A stretch of 64,000 bases of DNA, from the NCBI RefSeq assembly GCF_009193135.1, contig NZ_VUKC01000002.1:248001-312000 (forward strand), written 5' to 3'. The DNA is from Georgenia satyanarayanai. GTDB lineage: Bacteria > Actinomycetota > Actinomycetes > Actinomycetales > Actinomycetaceae. Each line of letters begins with the position of its first letter. The stretch's first letter is position 1. The notes beneath the pieces were generated by a model, which saw only the letters and a list, made by a program, of their open reading frames with translations, ran no database searches and had not been told where the DNA came from. The translations under genes were made by a program, and so were the position numbers. Of this stretch, positions 1-8,983 are shown in pieces.

Positions 1-578
1 TCTCCATCGGGCGGCTCGTCGAGCGCAAGGGCGTGGAGACGGTCGTCGCGGCCCTCCCACTGCTGCCCGACGTCGAGCTGCTCGTCGCCGGCGGACCCGA
101 CCAGGCCCACATCCGCACCCACCCGGAGGCCAGGCGCCTGCACGCCCTCGCCGAGGAGCTCGGTGTGGAGGACCGGGTCCGGTTCGTCGGATCCGTGTCC
201 CGCACCGACGTGCCGGCGCTCATCCGCTCGGCGGACATCGTCGTCGCGGCGCCCTGGTACGAGCCCTTCGGGATCGTGCCGCTCGAGGCCGCCGCCTGCG
301 GACGCCCGCTCGTGGGCAGCGCCGTCGGGGGACTGCTCGACTCCGTCGCGGACGGCCGCACCGGCGCCCTCGTCCCCCCGCGCGACCCCGACGCGCTCGC
401 CGCGGCCATCACCCGCCTCCTCGTCGACCCGCAGCTGCGGGCCCGCTACGGTGAGGCCGCCCGGGCCCGCGCGGAGGAGCGCTTCAGCTGGGAACGGGTG
501 TCGGCCGCGACCGAGGCCGCCTACGCCGAGGTCCGCGTCGCCCGCACCGGGACCTCCCGGAAGGCGGCGACCGCATGA
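1..578 (+). CDS. GT4-family glycosyltransferase, C-terminal part
   Basis: The reading frame is open from base 3, so the N-terminal half lies outside the window. The visible 191 residues are the C-terminal GT-B domain of a family 4 retaining glycosyltransferase. They begin with the usual SIGRLVERKG strand, then LLVAGGP, VRFVGSVSR and the acceptor/donor-binding E-x7-E motif in EPFGIVPLEAA, followed by GGLLDSV. Its stop overlaps the start of the heptose-biosynthesis fusion by ATGA, so the two are translationally coupled. By context it probably adds a sugar to a surface glycan that contains heptose; the donor and acceptor cannot be read from the sequence. Confidence 0.9.
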   Translation, partial: SIGRLVERKGVETVVAALPLLPDVELLVAGGPDQAHIRTHPEARRLHALAEELGVEDRVRFVGSVSRTDVPALIRSADIVVAAPWYEPFGIVPLEAAACGRPLVGSAVGGLLDSVADGRTGALVPPRDPDALAAAITRLLVDPQLRARYGEAARARAEERFSWERVSAATEAAYAEVRVARTGTSRKAATA

Positions 579-2662
579 GCGCCCGGGACTGGATGGGCGA
601 GCACCGGGCCGAGCTCGACTCCGCCCTCACCTTCCTCCAGGACCACGCCGGCACGGTCGAGCAGTGGGCGGCCGAGCTCGCCGGGCGGCTGCCCGGCGGC
701 GCGCGGCTGCTCGCGGCGGGCAACGGGGGCAGCGCCGCGGAGGCGCAGCACCTCACGTCCGAGCTCGTCGGCCGCTTCCTCCACGACCGCCGCTCCTTCT
801 CGGCGATCTCGCTGTGCTCGGAGTCCTCGAGCGTGAGCGCGATCGTCAACGACTACGGCGCCGAGGAGATGTTCGCCCGGCAGGTCGAGGGCCACGGGCG
901 CCCCGGGGACGTCCTCGTGCTCCTGTCCACGTCCGGCACGAGCCCCAACGTCCTGCGCGCCGCCGAGCGCGGCCGGGCGCTCGGGCTCACCGTCTGGGGC
1001 CTGACCGGCCCGGCGCCGAACCCGCTGGCCGAGCTCTGCGACGACGCGCTGTGCGTCGCCGCGCCCTCGACCGCGGCGATCCAGGAGGGCCACCTCGTGG
1101 CCATCCACGCGCTGTGCGCCGCCCTCGACCGCCACCTCGGCGTCGGTAGGTCCGGGGCGGAGGAGTCCGCGGACTCCCGTTCCCGGCGGGAGGGGCAGCG
1201 TGCTCGCCGAGAGCCGGACTCCTCGCCGCACGTCGTCGTGGTCGGGGACGTCGTCCTCGACGCGGACGTCGACGGCGAGGTCACGCGCCTGTCCCCCGAC
1301 GCCCCCGTCCCCGTCCTCGACGTGAGCACCACCCGCCACAGTCCCGGAGGGGCGGGCCTCGCGGCGCTCCTGTGCACGGGGCGCGTCACCCTCGTCGCCC
1401 CGATCGCCGACGACGAGCACGGCGACCGCCTCGTCGCCGAGCTCGAGGAGCACGTGACGGTCCTGCGCCTGCCCCACGAGGGCGCCACCCGCCGCAAGAC
1501 CCGGGTCCGCAGCGGCGGCCAGTCCCTCGTCCGGGTGGACGACGGCGGCCCCGGCACCCCGGGCGACGACCTCCCGCTCGCCGAGATCGCGCAGGCGCTG
1601 GCGAGCGCCGACGCGGTCCTCGTCTCCGACTACGGCGCCGGCACCACCCGTCACCCCGAGCTGCGGCGCCTCCTCACCGACGCCGCGCGCCGCACCCGCG
1701 TCGTGTGGGACCCCCACCCGAGGGGTGGCAGTCCCGTCCCCGGCGCCGTGCTCGTCACGCCCAACCTCGGCGAGGCACGCGACGCCCTCGAGCGGCCCGA
1801 CGCACCGGCCGACGTCGCCGCCGCGGCGCTGCGCACCACCTGGCAGGCCCGCGGGGTGTGCGTGACGGCCGGTGCGGAGGGCGCGTTCCTCGCCGCGCAC
1901 GACGACGAGACGAGCTACGTCCCCGCCGTCGCCGCCCACGGCGGTGACCCCTGCGGGGCCGGTGACCGCTTCGCCGCGAGCGCCGCCAGCGCGCTGGCCT
2001 CCGGGGCGCTGCTGTCCGAGGCCGTCGAGTCGGCCGTCGTGGACGCGTCCGCCTGGGTGGCCGCCGGCGGGGCCGAGGGCTTCCGCGGCCGCCGCGAGCC
2101 GGTGGGCGCCGAGCCCCACGAGACCCCTGCCGGGCCCACCGACAGCGCCGGTGTCCTCACGGCCGAGCCGCACGCCCTGCGCGAGCTCGCCACCCGGCTG
2201 CGGGGCGACGGCGCGACGGTCGTCGCGACCGGCGGCTGCTTCGACATCGTCCACGCCGGCCACGTCGCGACCCTCCAGGCCGCGCGCCGGCTCGGTGACC
2301 GCCTCGTCGTCCTCATGAACTCCGACGCGTCGGTCACCCGCCTCAAGGGGCCGGGCCGGCCGGTCGTTCCCGCGGCCGACCGCGCCAAGGTGCTCGAGGC
2401 GCTGGACTGCGTGGACGCCGTCGTCGTCTTCGACGACGACGACCCCCGCGGCACGCTCACCCACCTGCGGCCCGACATCTGGGCCAAGGGCGGGGACTAC
2501 GGCGGCAGGCCGCTGCCAGAGACGGAGGTCGTCCAGGAGCACGGCGGCCGGGTCGTCCTGCTGCCCTACCTGGGCGGCCGGTCGACGACATCGATCATCA
2601 ACCGCTCCGAGCAGGCCGCCCAGGCCGCGGAGCACGCACGGTCAACCGGAGGAGCAGGGTGA
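575..2662 (+). CDS. Trifunctional GmhA-HldE-like heptose phosphate biosynthesis protein
   Basis: A 695-residue protein carries three enzymes of the nucleotide-heptose pathway. Residues 1-190 are a SIS-fold sedoheptulose-7-phosphate isomerase (GmhA), with GNGGSAAEAQH and the later EGHLVAIH histidine. Residues about 214-505 are a PfkB-type kinase (HldE N-domain) with GGAG and a C-terminal CGAGDRF. Residues about 530-685 are a nucleotidyltransferase (HldE C-domain) with GGCFDIVHAGHV, WAKGGDY and STTSIINR. GmhB phosphatase is not in the window. The start is an ATG overlapping the previous stop and the end overlaps the SDR by GTGA. GmhA and HldE are normally separate proteins, so the fusion is unusual. 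The nucleotide (ADP or GDP) cannot be decided. Confidence 0.88.
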   Translation: MSARDWMGEHRAELDSALTFLQDHAGTVEQWAAELAGRLPGGARLLAAGNGGSAAEAQHLTSELVGRFLHDRRSFSAISLCSESSSVSAIVNDYGAEEMFARQVEGHGRPGDVLVLLSTSGTSPNVLRAAERGRALGLTVWGLTGPAPNPLAELCDDALCVAAPSTAAIQEGHLVAIHALCAALDRHLGVGRSGAEESADSRSRREGQRARREPDSSPHVVVVGDVVLDADVDGEVTRLSPDAPVPVLDVSTTRHSPGGAGLAALLCTGRVTLVAPIADDEHGDRLVAELEEHVTVLRLPHEGATRRKTRVRSGGQSLVRVDDGGPGTPGDDLPLAEIAQALASADAVLVSDYGAGTTRHPELRRLLTDAARRTRVVWDPHPRGGSPVPGAVLVTPNLGEARDALERPDAPADVAAAALRTTWQARGVCVTAGAEGAFLAAHDDETSYVPAVAAHGGDPCGAGDRFAASAASALASGALLSEAVESAVVDASAWVAAGGAEGFRGRREPVGAEPHETPAGPTDSAGVLTAEPHALRELATRLRGDGATVVATGGCFDIVHAGHVATLQAARRLGDRLVVLMNSDASVTRLKGPGRPVVPAADRAKVLEALDCVDAVVVFDDDDPRGTLTHLRPDIWAKGGDYGGRPLPETEVVQEHGGRVVLLPYLGGRSTTSIINRSEQAAQAAEHARSTGGAG

Positions 2663-3354
2663 ACGACGCACGCGAGGTAGGAACGGTCTACGTCACCGGA
2701 GGCGCGGGTGGCCTGGGGGCCGCCGTCGTCGAGGCGGTGGCGGCGGCGGGCGGGCGCCCGGCCGTCATCGACCGGGTCGCGCCCGCCGGGGACGTGCCGC
2801 ACGTCGTCGCGGACCTCAGCGACTGGGACGCCGCGACGGCGGCGGTCGCCTCACTCGTCGAGCAGGTCGGCCCGCCGACGGCGGTCGTCACGGCGGCCGG
2901 GACCGACGCGTGCGGGCCGATCCTCGAGATCGACCCGGCGGACTGGCGGCGCGTCATCGACGTCAACCTCCTCGGGACCGTCGCCGTCGTGCGCGCCGCG
3001 CTGCCCCACCTCGAGGAGAGCCGCGGCACGGTGGTCACCGTGTCCTCCACCCTCGGCCTCAGGGGCGCCGACGCCGCGACCGCCTACTCGGCCTCGAAGT
3101 TCGCGATCCGCGGCTTCTCCCAGGCGCTGGCCGCCGAGTACGCCGGGCGCGTGGGCGTCACCTGCCTCGTCCCGGGCGGGATGCGCACCGCGTTCTTCGA
3201 CGGCCGCGACGAGCGCTTCAGGCCCGCCCCGGACCAGGACCTCAACGACCCGCGCCACACCGCGGGCACCGTGATCACCGCGCTGCGCCAGCCGGTGGGC
3301 TGCGAGATCCGCGAGATGCTCGTCATGGCCTCCGGCGAGCCGTCGTGGCCTTAG
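2659..3354 (+). CDS. Short-chain dehydrogenase/reductase in glycan cluster
   Basis: The 231-residue protein is a classical SDR. It has an N-terminal TGGAGGLG cofactor loop (residues about 13-20), a VVTAAG strand, the SS of VTVSSTLG and the catalytic YSASK tetrad segment, with PGGMRT after it. The GTG start overlaps the stop of the GmhA-HldE fusion and its end overlaps the next glycosyltransferase, so it belongs to one operon. In that setting it probably oxidises, reduces or epimerises a sugar intermediate, but this is inference; substrate specificity in SDRs is not readable from these motifs. Confidence 0.85.
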   Translation: MNDAREVGTVYVTGGAGGLGAAVVEAVAAAGGRPAVIDRVAPAGDVPHVVADLSDWDAATAAVASLVEQVGPPTAVVTAAGTDACGPILEIDPADWRRVIDVNLLGTVAVVRAALPHLEESRGTVVTVSSTLGLRGADAATAYSASKFAIRGFSQALAAEYAGRVGVTCLVPGGMRTAFFDGRDERFRPAPDQDLNDPRHTAGTVITALRQPVGCEIREMLVMASGEPSWP

Positions 3355-4301
3355 CCGGCCTCGGGCCCGGCGACGTCCTCGTCCTGCGGGCCCTCGGCCT
3401 CGGTGACGCGCTCACCGGGGTCGCGGCGCTGCGCGGAGTGCGCAGGGCGTGGCCGGGCCGGCGTGTCGTCCTGGCCGGCCCCGCGGCGGTCGGCGGGTGG
3501 TTCGTCCGTCTCGGGGTCGTCGACGCCGTCGTGCCCACCGTGGGGCTGGACCAGCCGCTCGCGGTGGGCGGGGCCGGCGGGCACGTGGCCGTCAACCTCC
3601 ACGGCCGCGGGCCGCAGAGCCACCGGCTGCTCGCCGCGACCGCGCCCTCGCAGCTGGTCGCCTTCGCGTGCGCGGAGGCCGGGCACCCGGCGTCCGTCGC
3701 CCCGGAGTACCGCGCCGACGAGCACGAGGTGGCGCGCTGGTGCCGGCTCCTCGCCTCCGCGGGCGGGGAGTGCGGACCGGAGGACCTGCGTCTGCCGGTC
3801 GAGGCGGCCACCGACTCCGCGGACGCCGTCGTCCTCCATCCCGGGGCGGCCTCCGGGTCGCGCCGGTGGCCGGTGGAGCGCTGGCACGACCTGGCCCGGC
3901 GGCTGAGCGCGGCCGGGCACCGGCTGCTCGTCACGGGCTCCCCCGCGGAGGCGCAGCTGTGCGCGGAGGTCGCCGGCGACGTCGCGCGGTCGGTGGCCGG
4001 CGAGTGCGACGTCCCGGGGCTGGCGGCCCTCGTGGCCGGGGCACGCCTGCTCGTGTGCGGGGACACCGGGGTGGCGCACGTGGCCACGGGCGTCGGCACG
4101 CCCTCGGTGCTCCTCTTCGGCCCGACCGCGCCGACGACGTGGGGCCCGGCGCTCGACGAGGACCGGCACGTCGTCCTGTGGCACGGCGACGGCACGGGCG
4201 ACCCGCACGCCGACGAGCTCGATCCCGCCCTGGCCGCCATCACGGTGGCGGAGGTGGAGCAGGCGGTCACCGCTCTCGTGGCCCGCCAGCCCGCTCGCTG
4301 A
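3345..4301 (+). CDS. GT9 (ADP-heptose:LPS heptosyltransferase-like) glycosyltransferase
   Basis: This 318-residue protein resembles the WaaC/WaaF/RfaF family. It has an N-terminal LRALGLGDAL loop, a central HPGAASGSRRWP donor-binding segment, and CGDTGVAHVA with GTPSVLLFGPT near the end. The GTG at 3345 is chosen because it overlaps the preceding SDR stop by a few codons and the family starts just before the LVLRALG strand. Members transfer heptose from a nucleotide donor, which fits the upstream heptose genes. In a Gram-positive actinobacterium there is no LPS, so the acceptor is presumably another cell-surface glycan (inference). Confidence 0.85.
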   Translation: MALAGLGPGDVLVLRALGLGDALTGVAALRGVRRAWPGRRVVLAGPAAVGGWFVRLGVVDAVVPTVGLDQPLAVGGAGGHVAVNLHGRGPQSHRLLAATAPSQLVAFACAEAGHPASVAPEYRADEHEVARWCRLLASAGGECGPEDLRLPVEAATDSADAVVLHPGAASGSRRWPVERWHDLARRLSAAGHRLLVTGSPAEAQLCAEVAGDVARSVAGECDVPGLAALVAGARLLVCGDTGVAHVATGVGTPSVLLFGPTAPTTWGPALDEDRHVVLWHGDGTGDPHADELDPALAAITVAEVEQAVTALVARQPAR

Positions 4302-4338
4302 CCTTCCCGGGACCGAGCGGGCGTGGGGCTGCGCGTGC

Positions 4339-4716
4339 TCAGCAGCAGGCGGCGGGACTGCTGCCGTCGTGGTGGGTGCGCAGGACGTCACCCAGCGTGT
4401 CGAGCGCCTGCGGGACGACGGCGTAATAGGCCCACTTGCCGCGCTTGTCGCGGGTGAGGAGGCCGGCGTCGGTGAGGACCTTGAGGTGGTGGGAGACGGT
4501 GGGCTGGGACAGGCCGACCGGCTCGGTGAGGTCGCAGACGCACGCCTCGCCTCCCGCGTGGGAGGCGATGAGGGAGAGCAGGCGCAGGCGGGCAGGGTCG
4601 GCCAGGGCCTTGAACATCGTCGCGAGGTCGCGGGCCTCCCCCTCGGCGAGCGGCTCGCGGGTGAGCGGGGCACAGCACGCCGCCCCACGGTCGGGGGCCT
4701 GCGGAATCACCGTCAT
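4339..4716 (-). CDS. arsR: ArsR-type arsenite-responsive repressor
   Basis: The 125-residue winged-helix repressor belongs to the ArsR/SmtB family: [14 protein letters not shown], then a recognition helix in GLSQPTVSHHLKVL and a wing at RDKRGKWAYY. Candidate As(III) ligands are Cys14-Cys15 near the N terminus, Cys59/Cys61 in ACVCDL at the start of the DNA-binding helix, and a terminal Cys-Cys. The N-terminal CC plus CVCDL layout resembles the Corynebacterium ArsR type. The start at 4716 is preferred over an upstream ATG because it leaves the operator-like palindrome outside the gene. It is divergent from the arsO gene and probably represses both directions. Confidence 0.92.
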   Translation of the reverse strand: MTVIPQAPDRGAACCAPLTREPLAEGEARDLATMFKALADPARLRLLSLIASHAGGEACVCDLTEPVGLSQPTVSHHLKVLTDAGLLTRDKRGKWAYYAVVPQALDTLGDVLRTHHDGSSPAACC

Positions 4717-4736
4717 GTCACCAGTGTCACCCACCG

Positions 4737-4752
4737 ATTGACATCTGTCGAT
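4737..4752. promoter_or_regulatory. Candidate ArsR operator
   Basis: ATTGACATCTGTCGAT is an imperfect palindrome in which 12 of 16 positions match the reverse complement. It sits 20 bp upstream of the arsR start in the arsR/arsO divergent region. ArsR-family repressors bind such 12-2-12 like imperfect palindromes. A weaker one, CATCGAGAATCATCAATG at about 4779-4796, lies closer to arsO. Confidence 0.55.
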
Positions 4753-4832
4753 CCGTCCTGCCATGCTGCGGTCGTCTCATCGAGAATCATCAATGCGAGG
4801 GTGTGCTCACACCCTCCAGGGAGGGGTCAGCC

Positions 4833-6221
4833 ATGTCCTCGACGACAACGACGTCATTACCGGTGGTCGTGATCGGTGCCGGACCGGTGGGCCTGGCAGC
4901 CGCCGCGCACCTCGTGGAGCGGGGCCTGGACCCGCTCGTGCTCGAGGCCGGTGACTCGGTCGGCGCGGCGGTGCGGCAGTGGGCCCACGTCCGCCTGTTC
5001 TCGCCCTGGCAGTTCAACGTCGACGGCGCCGCGCGCCGCCTCCTGGAGGCGGAGGGCTGGCAGGAGCCGGGGCCCAAGCGCCTGCCGACCGGCGGTGAGC
5101 TCGTCAGCGACTACCTCGAGCCGCTGGCCGCCACGGCCGCGCTTCGCGGGCGGATCGTCACCGGCGTGCGCGTGGTGGCGGTGAGCCGTGACGGCCTGGA
5201 CAAGACCCACGGCCGCGGCCGCGCCGAGCGCCCGTTCCTCGTGCGAGCCTCGGTCGACGGCGAGGTCGTGGACTATCGCGCCAGGGCCGTGATCGACGCG
5301 TCGGGAACCTGGACGCAGCGCAACCCGCTGGGCACGGCCGGGCTGCCCGCCCCCGGCGAGGCCGACGCCGCACCCTTCCTCCTCGGCCCCCTGCCCGACG
5401 TGCTCGGGCGTGACCGGGAGCGGGCGGCGGACCGGCACGTCGTGGTCGTGGGCGCGGGGCACTCGGCGGCGAACACGCTGCTGTCCCTGGCCCGGCTGCG
5501 TCGTTCCGCGCCGGGCACCCGGGTGACCTGGCTGGTGCGCGGCCCCTCGGTCGAGCGGGCCTACGGCGGGGGTGACGCCGACGGCCTGCCGGCGCGTGGC
5601 ATGCTCGGCTCCCAGCTGCGGCGGGCGGTGGAGGCGGGCGAGGTCGATCTCGTGCTCTCCACCACGATCACCGCCCTGCGACCGGTCGAGGACCGGCTGG
5701 AGCTGACGGTCGCCACCCCCCAGGGCTCGCGCCTCCTGGTGGCGGACGGGGTCGCGGGTGCGACGGGCTTCCGGCCGGACCTGGGGATGCTGCGCGAGCT
5801 GCGCCTGGGCCTCGACCCGGCGGTGGAGGCGCCCAGCCGACTCGCTCCGCTCATCGACCCCGAGCTCCACTCCTGCGGGACGGTTCCCGCCCACGGGGCC
5901 GACGTCCTGGCCCACCCGGAATCCGACTTCTACATCGCCGGCATGAAGTCCTACGGCCGCGCCCCGACGTTCCTGCTGGCCACCGGCTACGAGCAGGTCC
6001 GCTCGATCGTCGCCCAGCTGGCCGGTGACACGGCCGCGGCGAGCGCGCTCGAGCTCGAGCTGCCCGAGACCGGGGTGTGCTCCACCGCCGCCCCGGTCGT
6101 GGAGGCCGACGGCAGCGTGAGCATCGCCCCGGAGGCGGCCGGTGACTGCTGTGGGGCTCCGGCGGAGCCCGCGCTCCTCGGCTTCCCGACCGGCTTCGCC
6201 CACGGCCGCACCGCCCGCTGA
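4833..6221 (+). CDS. arsO: ArsO-like FAD-dependent monooxygenase of the ars operon
   Basis: The 462-residue flavoprotein has two dinucleotide-binding folds: [17 protein letters not shown] at residues 11-27 for FAD and [15 protein letters not shown] at about 200-215 for NADPH. Between them is a typical flavin-monooxygenase segment (FSPWQFNVD). ArsO was described as a putative flavin-binding monooxygenase in a Streptomyces arsenic cluster with arsR, arsB, arsC and arsT, which matches this neighbourhood. The start at 4833 follows a GGGAGGGG ribosome site and avoids an upstream GTG. The C-terminal tail contains a CC pair (GDCCGAP) that may bind arsenite. The exact reaction of ArsO is not established. 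Confidence 0.85.
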   Translation: MSSTTTTSLPVVVIGAGPVGLAAAAHLVERGLDPLVLEAGDSVGAAVRQWAHVRLFSPWQFNVDGAARRLLEAEGWQEPGPKRLPTGGELVSDYLEPLAATAALRGRIVTGVRVVAVSRDGLDKTHGRGRAERPFLVRASVDGEVVDYRARAVIDASGTWTQRNPLGTAGLPAPGEADAAPFLLGPLPDVLGRDRERAADRHVVVVGAGHSAANTLLSLARLRRSAPGTRVTWLVRGPSVERAYGGGDADGLPARGMLGSQLRRAVEAGEVDLVLSTTITALRPVEDRLELTVATPQGSRLLVADGVAGATGFRPDLGMLRELRLGLDPAVEAPSRLAPLIDPELHSCGTVPAHGADVLAHPESDFYIAGMKSYGRAPTFLLATGYEQVRSIVAQLAGDTAAASALELELPETGVCSTAAPVVEADGSVSIAPEAAGDCCGAPAEPALLGFPTGFAHGRTAR

Positions 6222-6246
6222 CACACGACACCACGACACCACACCA

Positions 6247-6282
6247 GCGAGCCCTGCCCTCCCTCACGACGGCGGGGCTCGC
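6247..6282 (+). terminator. Hairpin between arsO and the pump gene
   Basis: GCGAGCCCTGCC (6247-6258) pairs with GGCGGGGCTCGC (6271-6282) with one G-U, across a 12-nt loop. There is no U-tract. It could be an attenuator or mRNA-processing hairpin that sets the ratio of ArsO to ArsB; only the inverted repeat is seen directly. Confidence 0.4.
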
Positions 6283-6307
6283 CCGCGCCACGGAAGGACA
6301 CCAGACG

Positions 6308-6400
6308 GTGGCACCCTCACCCGACGCCAGACACGAGACCCTCGGCGCTCAGCCAGCGGCTCCCTCCTGCTCCACGGTCGGGGGTGCGCCGTGCTGCTAG
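6308..6400 (+). CDS. Possible 30-aa coupling peptide with Cys-Cys end
   Basis: A GTG at 6308 lies 8 nt after GAAGGA, the best ribosome site in the gap, and opens a 30-codon frame. The frame ends in GGAPCC and stops at a TAG that overlaps the GTG start of arsB (6391). The peptide is not similar to the ArsB N terminus, and the ArsB start agrees with the E. coli protein, so it is not simply a frameshifted piece of the pump. It may be a translation-coupling leader or a small thiol peptide. It could also be chance in a GC-rich gap; codon bias is not decisive at this length. Confidence 0.35.
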   Translation: MAPSPDARHETLGAQPAAPSCSTVGGAPCC

Positions 6401-7833
6401 CCGTCGGGATCTTCCTCGCCACCCTCGTCCTGGTGATCTGGCAGCCCAGAGGCCTGGGCATCGGGTGGAGCGCCCTGGGTGGCGCCGTCGCCGCGCTCGT
6501 CGCCGGGGTGGTCCAGCCCGGTGACATCCCGGTGGTGTGGGACATCGTCTGGAACGCGACGCTGACCTTCGTCGCGGTCATCATCATCTGCTCGATCCTG
6601 GACGAGGCGGGCTTCTTCGAGTGGGCCGCCCTGCACGTGTCCAGGTGGGCGCGCGGCAACGGCAGCGCCCTGTTCACCCTCATCGTCGTCCTCGGTGCCG
6701 CGGTCGCAGCCGTGTTCGCCAACGACGGCGCGGCCCTCGTGATGACCCCGATCGTCTTCCAGATGATCCTGGCGCTGCGGTTCACCCCCGCGGTGGCCTT
6801 CGGGCTGGTCATCGCCACCGGCTTCATCGCCGACACCACGAGCCTGCCCTTCGTCGTGTCCAACCTCGTCAACATCGTCATCGCCGACTTCTTCGGCATC
6901 GGTTTCGCCCGCTACGCCCTCGTCATGGTGCCGGTGACCCTGGTGTCGCTGGCCGCGAGCCTGGTAGTGCTGCGCCTGTTCTTCCGCAGGTCCATCCCCG
7001 GCCGCTACGACGTGAGCGCGCTGCGTCGCCCGGCCGAGGCGGTGACCGACCCGACGACGTTCCGCGCGGGTGTCGCCGTCCTGGGGGCGCTGCTGGTCGG
7101 TTACTTTGCCGCCGACGCGATCGGGATTCCCGTGGCCGCGGTCGCCTCCCTGTGCGCGGCCGTCCTGGCACTCGTCGCCGCCCGCCGTCCGCGCACGTTC
7201 TTCCGGCGCGCCGAGGTCCGTCCCGTCGCGACCGGCGACGACCTGGTGGGGGTGAGCGGTGGCGGCCGGCCGGTGGCCGGGTCCGCCCCGTCTCCGGGCA
7301 CCGGGGCCGCCCGGACCGGAACCCTCACCACCGCCGAACCGACGATCGCGGTGTGGTCGGTGATCAGGTCCGCGCCGTGGCAGGTCGTGCTGTTCAGCCT
7401 GGGGATGTACCTGGTGGTCTACGGCCTGCGCAACGAGGGCCTCACCGACTCCCTCGGCCAGCTCCTCGCGGGGATCGCGGAGCACGGGAACCTGGCCACC
7501 GTGACCGGGACCGGGTTCCTCGTGGCCGGCATGTCCTCGGTGATGAACAACATGCCCACCACCCTCATCGCCGCCCTGGGCATCGAGGCCGCGGGGACCA
7601 GCGGGCTGACCGAGCAGATGATGGCCTACGCCGCCGTCATCGGCGCGGACCTCGGCCCCAAGATCACCCCCATCGGCTCCCTGGCCACCCTGCTGTGGCT
7701 CTCGGTGCTGGACCGCAAGGGCATGCACATCGGCTGGGGCACCTACTTCAAGGTCGGCATCGTCCTGACCATCCCCGTCCTGGCGGTCACCCTGCTCGCG
7801 CTCGCGGGCTGGCTCACCCTCCTCGGGCCGTGA
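6391..7833 (+). CDS. arsB: ArsB arsenite efflux pump
   Basis: This 480-residue polytopic membrane protein closely follows the R773/E. coli ArsB family. It starts VLLAVGIF and contains [84 protein letters not shown] and [18 protein letters not shown]. It exports As(III)/Sb(III) using the proton motive force, or with an ArsA ATPase; no arsA is present here. It is about 50 residues longer than the E. coli protein because of an extra Gly/Pro/Ala-rich loop at residues about 270-315, before APWQVVLF. The GTG start at 6391 is chosen from homology; it overlaps a short upstream frame. Confidence 0.93.
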   Translation: MLLAVGIFLATLVLVIWQPRGLGIGWSALGGAVAALVAGVVQPGDIPVVWDIVWNATLTFVAVIIICSILDEAGFFEWAALHVSRWARGNGSALFTLIVVLGAAVAAVFANDGAALVMTPIVFQMILALRFTPAVAFGLVIATGFIADTTSLPFVVSNLVNIVIADFFGIGFARYALVMVPVTLVSLAASLVVLRLFFRRSIPGRYDVSALRRPAEAVTDPTTFRAGVAVLGALLVGYFAADAIGIPVAAVASLCAAVLALVAARRPRTFFRRAEVRPVATGDDLVGVSGGGRPVAGSAPSPGTGAARTGTLTTAEPTIAVWSVIRSAPWQVVLFSLGMYLVVYGLRNEGLTDSLGQLLAGIAEHGNLATVTGTGFLVAGMSSVMNNMPTTLIAALGIEAAGTSGLTEQMMAYAAVIGADLGPKITPIGSLATLLWLSVLDRKGMHIGWGTYFKVGIVLTIPVLAVTLLALAGWLTLLGP

Positions 7834-7877
7834 GCCGCACTGGACAGGACGGCACTCGATCAGTCATCATTGAGTCA

Positions 7878-8552
7878 ATGGCCACTGACCGGATCGACCT
7901 GGAGAGGCGGGCACGGCTGCACGCCGCGCTGGCCGACCCTGCCCGGTTGCGGATCGTGGACGTGCTGAGCCTGGGGGACGCCTCCCCCTCCGAGCTCGCG
8001 GAGATCCTCACCGCGCCCTCGAACCTCCTCGCCCACCACCTTGGCGTCCTCGAGCGCGAGGGCATCATCAGCCGCAAGAGGTCCGAGGCCGACCGACGCC
8101 GCAACTACGTCCGGCTCGTCCCCGGCGCCCTGGACCACCTCACCCCGCGCGACGAGCGCGCGGTGGCCCGCGTCGTGTTCGTCTGCACCCGCAACTCCGC
8201 CCGCTCCCACCTCGCCGCGGCCCTGTGGCGCCGCGCGAGTGCGGTGCCTGCCACCTCGGCCGGGACCCACCCCGCCGAGGCGATCCACCCGGTCGCCCTC
8301 GAGGTGGCCCGCCGCCACCGCCTGGACCTGCCCCGGGTCGCCCCCCAGCACGTCGACGGGGTGCTGGGCGCGGGCGACCTCGTCATCAGCGTCTGCGACC
8401 GTGCCCACGAGGAGCTCACCACGCCCATCGACATCCACTGGTCGGTGCCCGACCCCGTCCCCGCCGGCAACGCCGAGGCCTTCGACGCGGCACTGGACGA
8501 CCTGACCCGCCGCGTCGCGGCCCTCGCCCCCCGCCTCACCCACGCCCCCTGA
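7878..8552 (+). CDS. ArsR repressor fused to arsenate-reductase-like phosphatase
   Basis: The 224-residue fusion has an N-terminal winged helix (residues about 6-92, [14 protein letters not shown] ... [14 protein letters not shown]). Its C-terminal low-molecular-weight phosphatase/ArsC domain (about 97-224) carries the CTRNSAR P-loop (C-x5-R), a SAGTHPAE strand, a second Cys in VISVCDR and a distal SVPDPVPAG aspartate. The repressor half lacks the Cys-rich CVCDL helix of ArsR1, so it may sense something else or be only a domain partner. The ATG at 7878 lies 44 nt after arsB, and two AGTCA direct repeats 11 bp apart overlap the start. Such fusions occur in actinobacterial ars loci; the regulatory role is inferred. 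Confidence 0.85.
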   Translation: MATDRIDLERRARLHAALADPARLRIVDVLSLGDASPSELAEILTAPSNLLAHHLGVLEREGIISRKRSEADRRRNYVRLVPGALDHLTPRDERAVARVVFVCTRNSARSHLAAALWRRASAVPATSAGTHPAEAIHPVALEVARRHRLDLPRVAPQHVDGVLGAGDLVISVCDRAHEELTTPIDIHWSVPDPVPAGNAEAFDAALDDLTRRVAALAPRLTHAP

Positions 8553-8563
8553 AGGAGACCCCC

Positions 8564-8983
8564 GTGTCCGACCGTCCCAGTGTCATGTTCGTCTGCGTCC
8601 ACAACGCCGGCCGTTCCCAGATGGCCGCCGGCTTCCTCACCGCCCTGTCCGACGGCCAGGTCGAGGTGCGCTCCTCCGGCTCCGCGCCCGCGGGGACGAT
8701 CAACCCGGTCGCCGTCGAGGCGATGGCCGAGGTCGGCATCGACATCTCCGACCAGCGGCCCAAGATCCTCACCCCCGAGGCCGTCCAGGCCTCCGACGTC
8801 GTCATCACCATGGGCTGCGGGGACGCGTGCCCCTTCTTCCCCGGCGTGCGCTACGAGGACTGGTCGCTCACCGACCCCGCCGGCAAGGGCATCGAGACCG
8901 TCCGCCAGGTCCGCGACGACATCCGCGGCCGAGTCGAGGCACTGCTGGCCGACCTGCTCCCCGCGAGGGCGGGATCCCGATGA
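8564..8983 (+). CDS. arsC: Arsenate reductase ArsC (LMW phosphatase fold)
   Basis: The 139-residue enzyme reduces As(V) to As(III), which ArsB then exports. It has the catalytic P-loop CVHNAGRS (Cys11), resolving cysteines at Cys85 and Cys89 in [12 protein letters not shown], and the [11 protein letters not shown] segment with the general-acid Asp. The C-x3-C spacing differs from the Cys82/Cys89 pair of the staphylococcal thioredoxin-coupled enzyme and looks like actinobacterial types recycled by thioredoxin or mycothiol. The GTG start follows GAAGGAGA by 7 nt. The stop overlaps the start of the thioredoxin reductase gene by ATGA, suggesting that the reductase feeds this enzyme. Confidence 0.92.
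   Translation: MSDRPSVMFVCVHNAGRSQMAAGFLTALSDGQVEVRSSGSAPAGTINPVAVEAMAEVGIDISDQRPKILTPEAVQASDVVITMGCGDACPFFPGVRYEDWSLTDPAGKGIETVRQVRDDIRGRVEALLADLLPARAGSR

Noticed and set aside
521-2635. 704-codon open frame on the minus strand opposite the heptose fusion
   Set aside because: It mirrors the GC-rich third-position pattern of the real plus-strand gene, its product is Arg/Gly/Asp-rich without domains, and the plus frame has clear GmhA/HldE motifs.
6142-6390. N-terminal extension of ArsB by 83 codons
   Set aside because: ArsB of E. coli starts at the residue matching GTG 6391; the extension overlaps arsO and is low-complexity.
8827-8979. N-terminal extension of the ars-operon reductase by 51 codons
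   Set aside because: The extension is antisense-like Arg/Pro-rich sequence inside arsC; the ATG at 8980 overlapping the arsC stop is the natural start.
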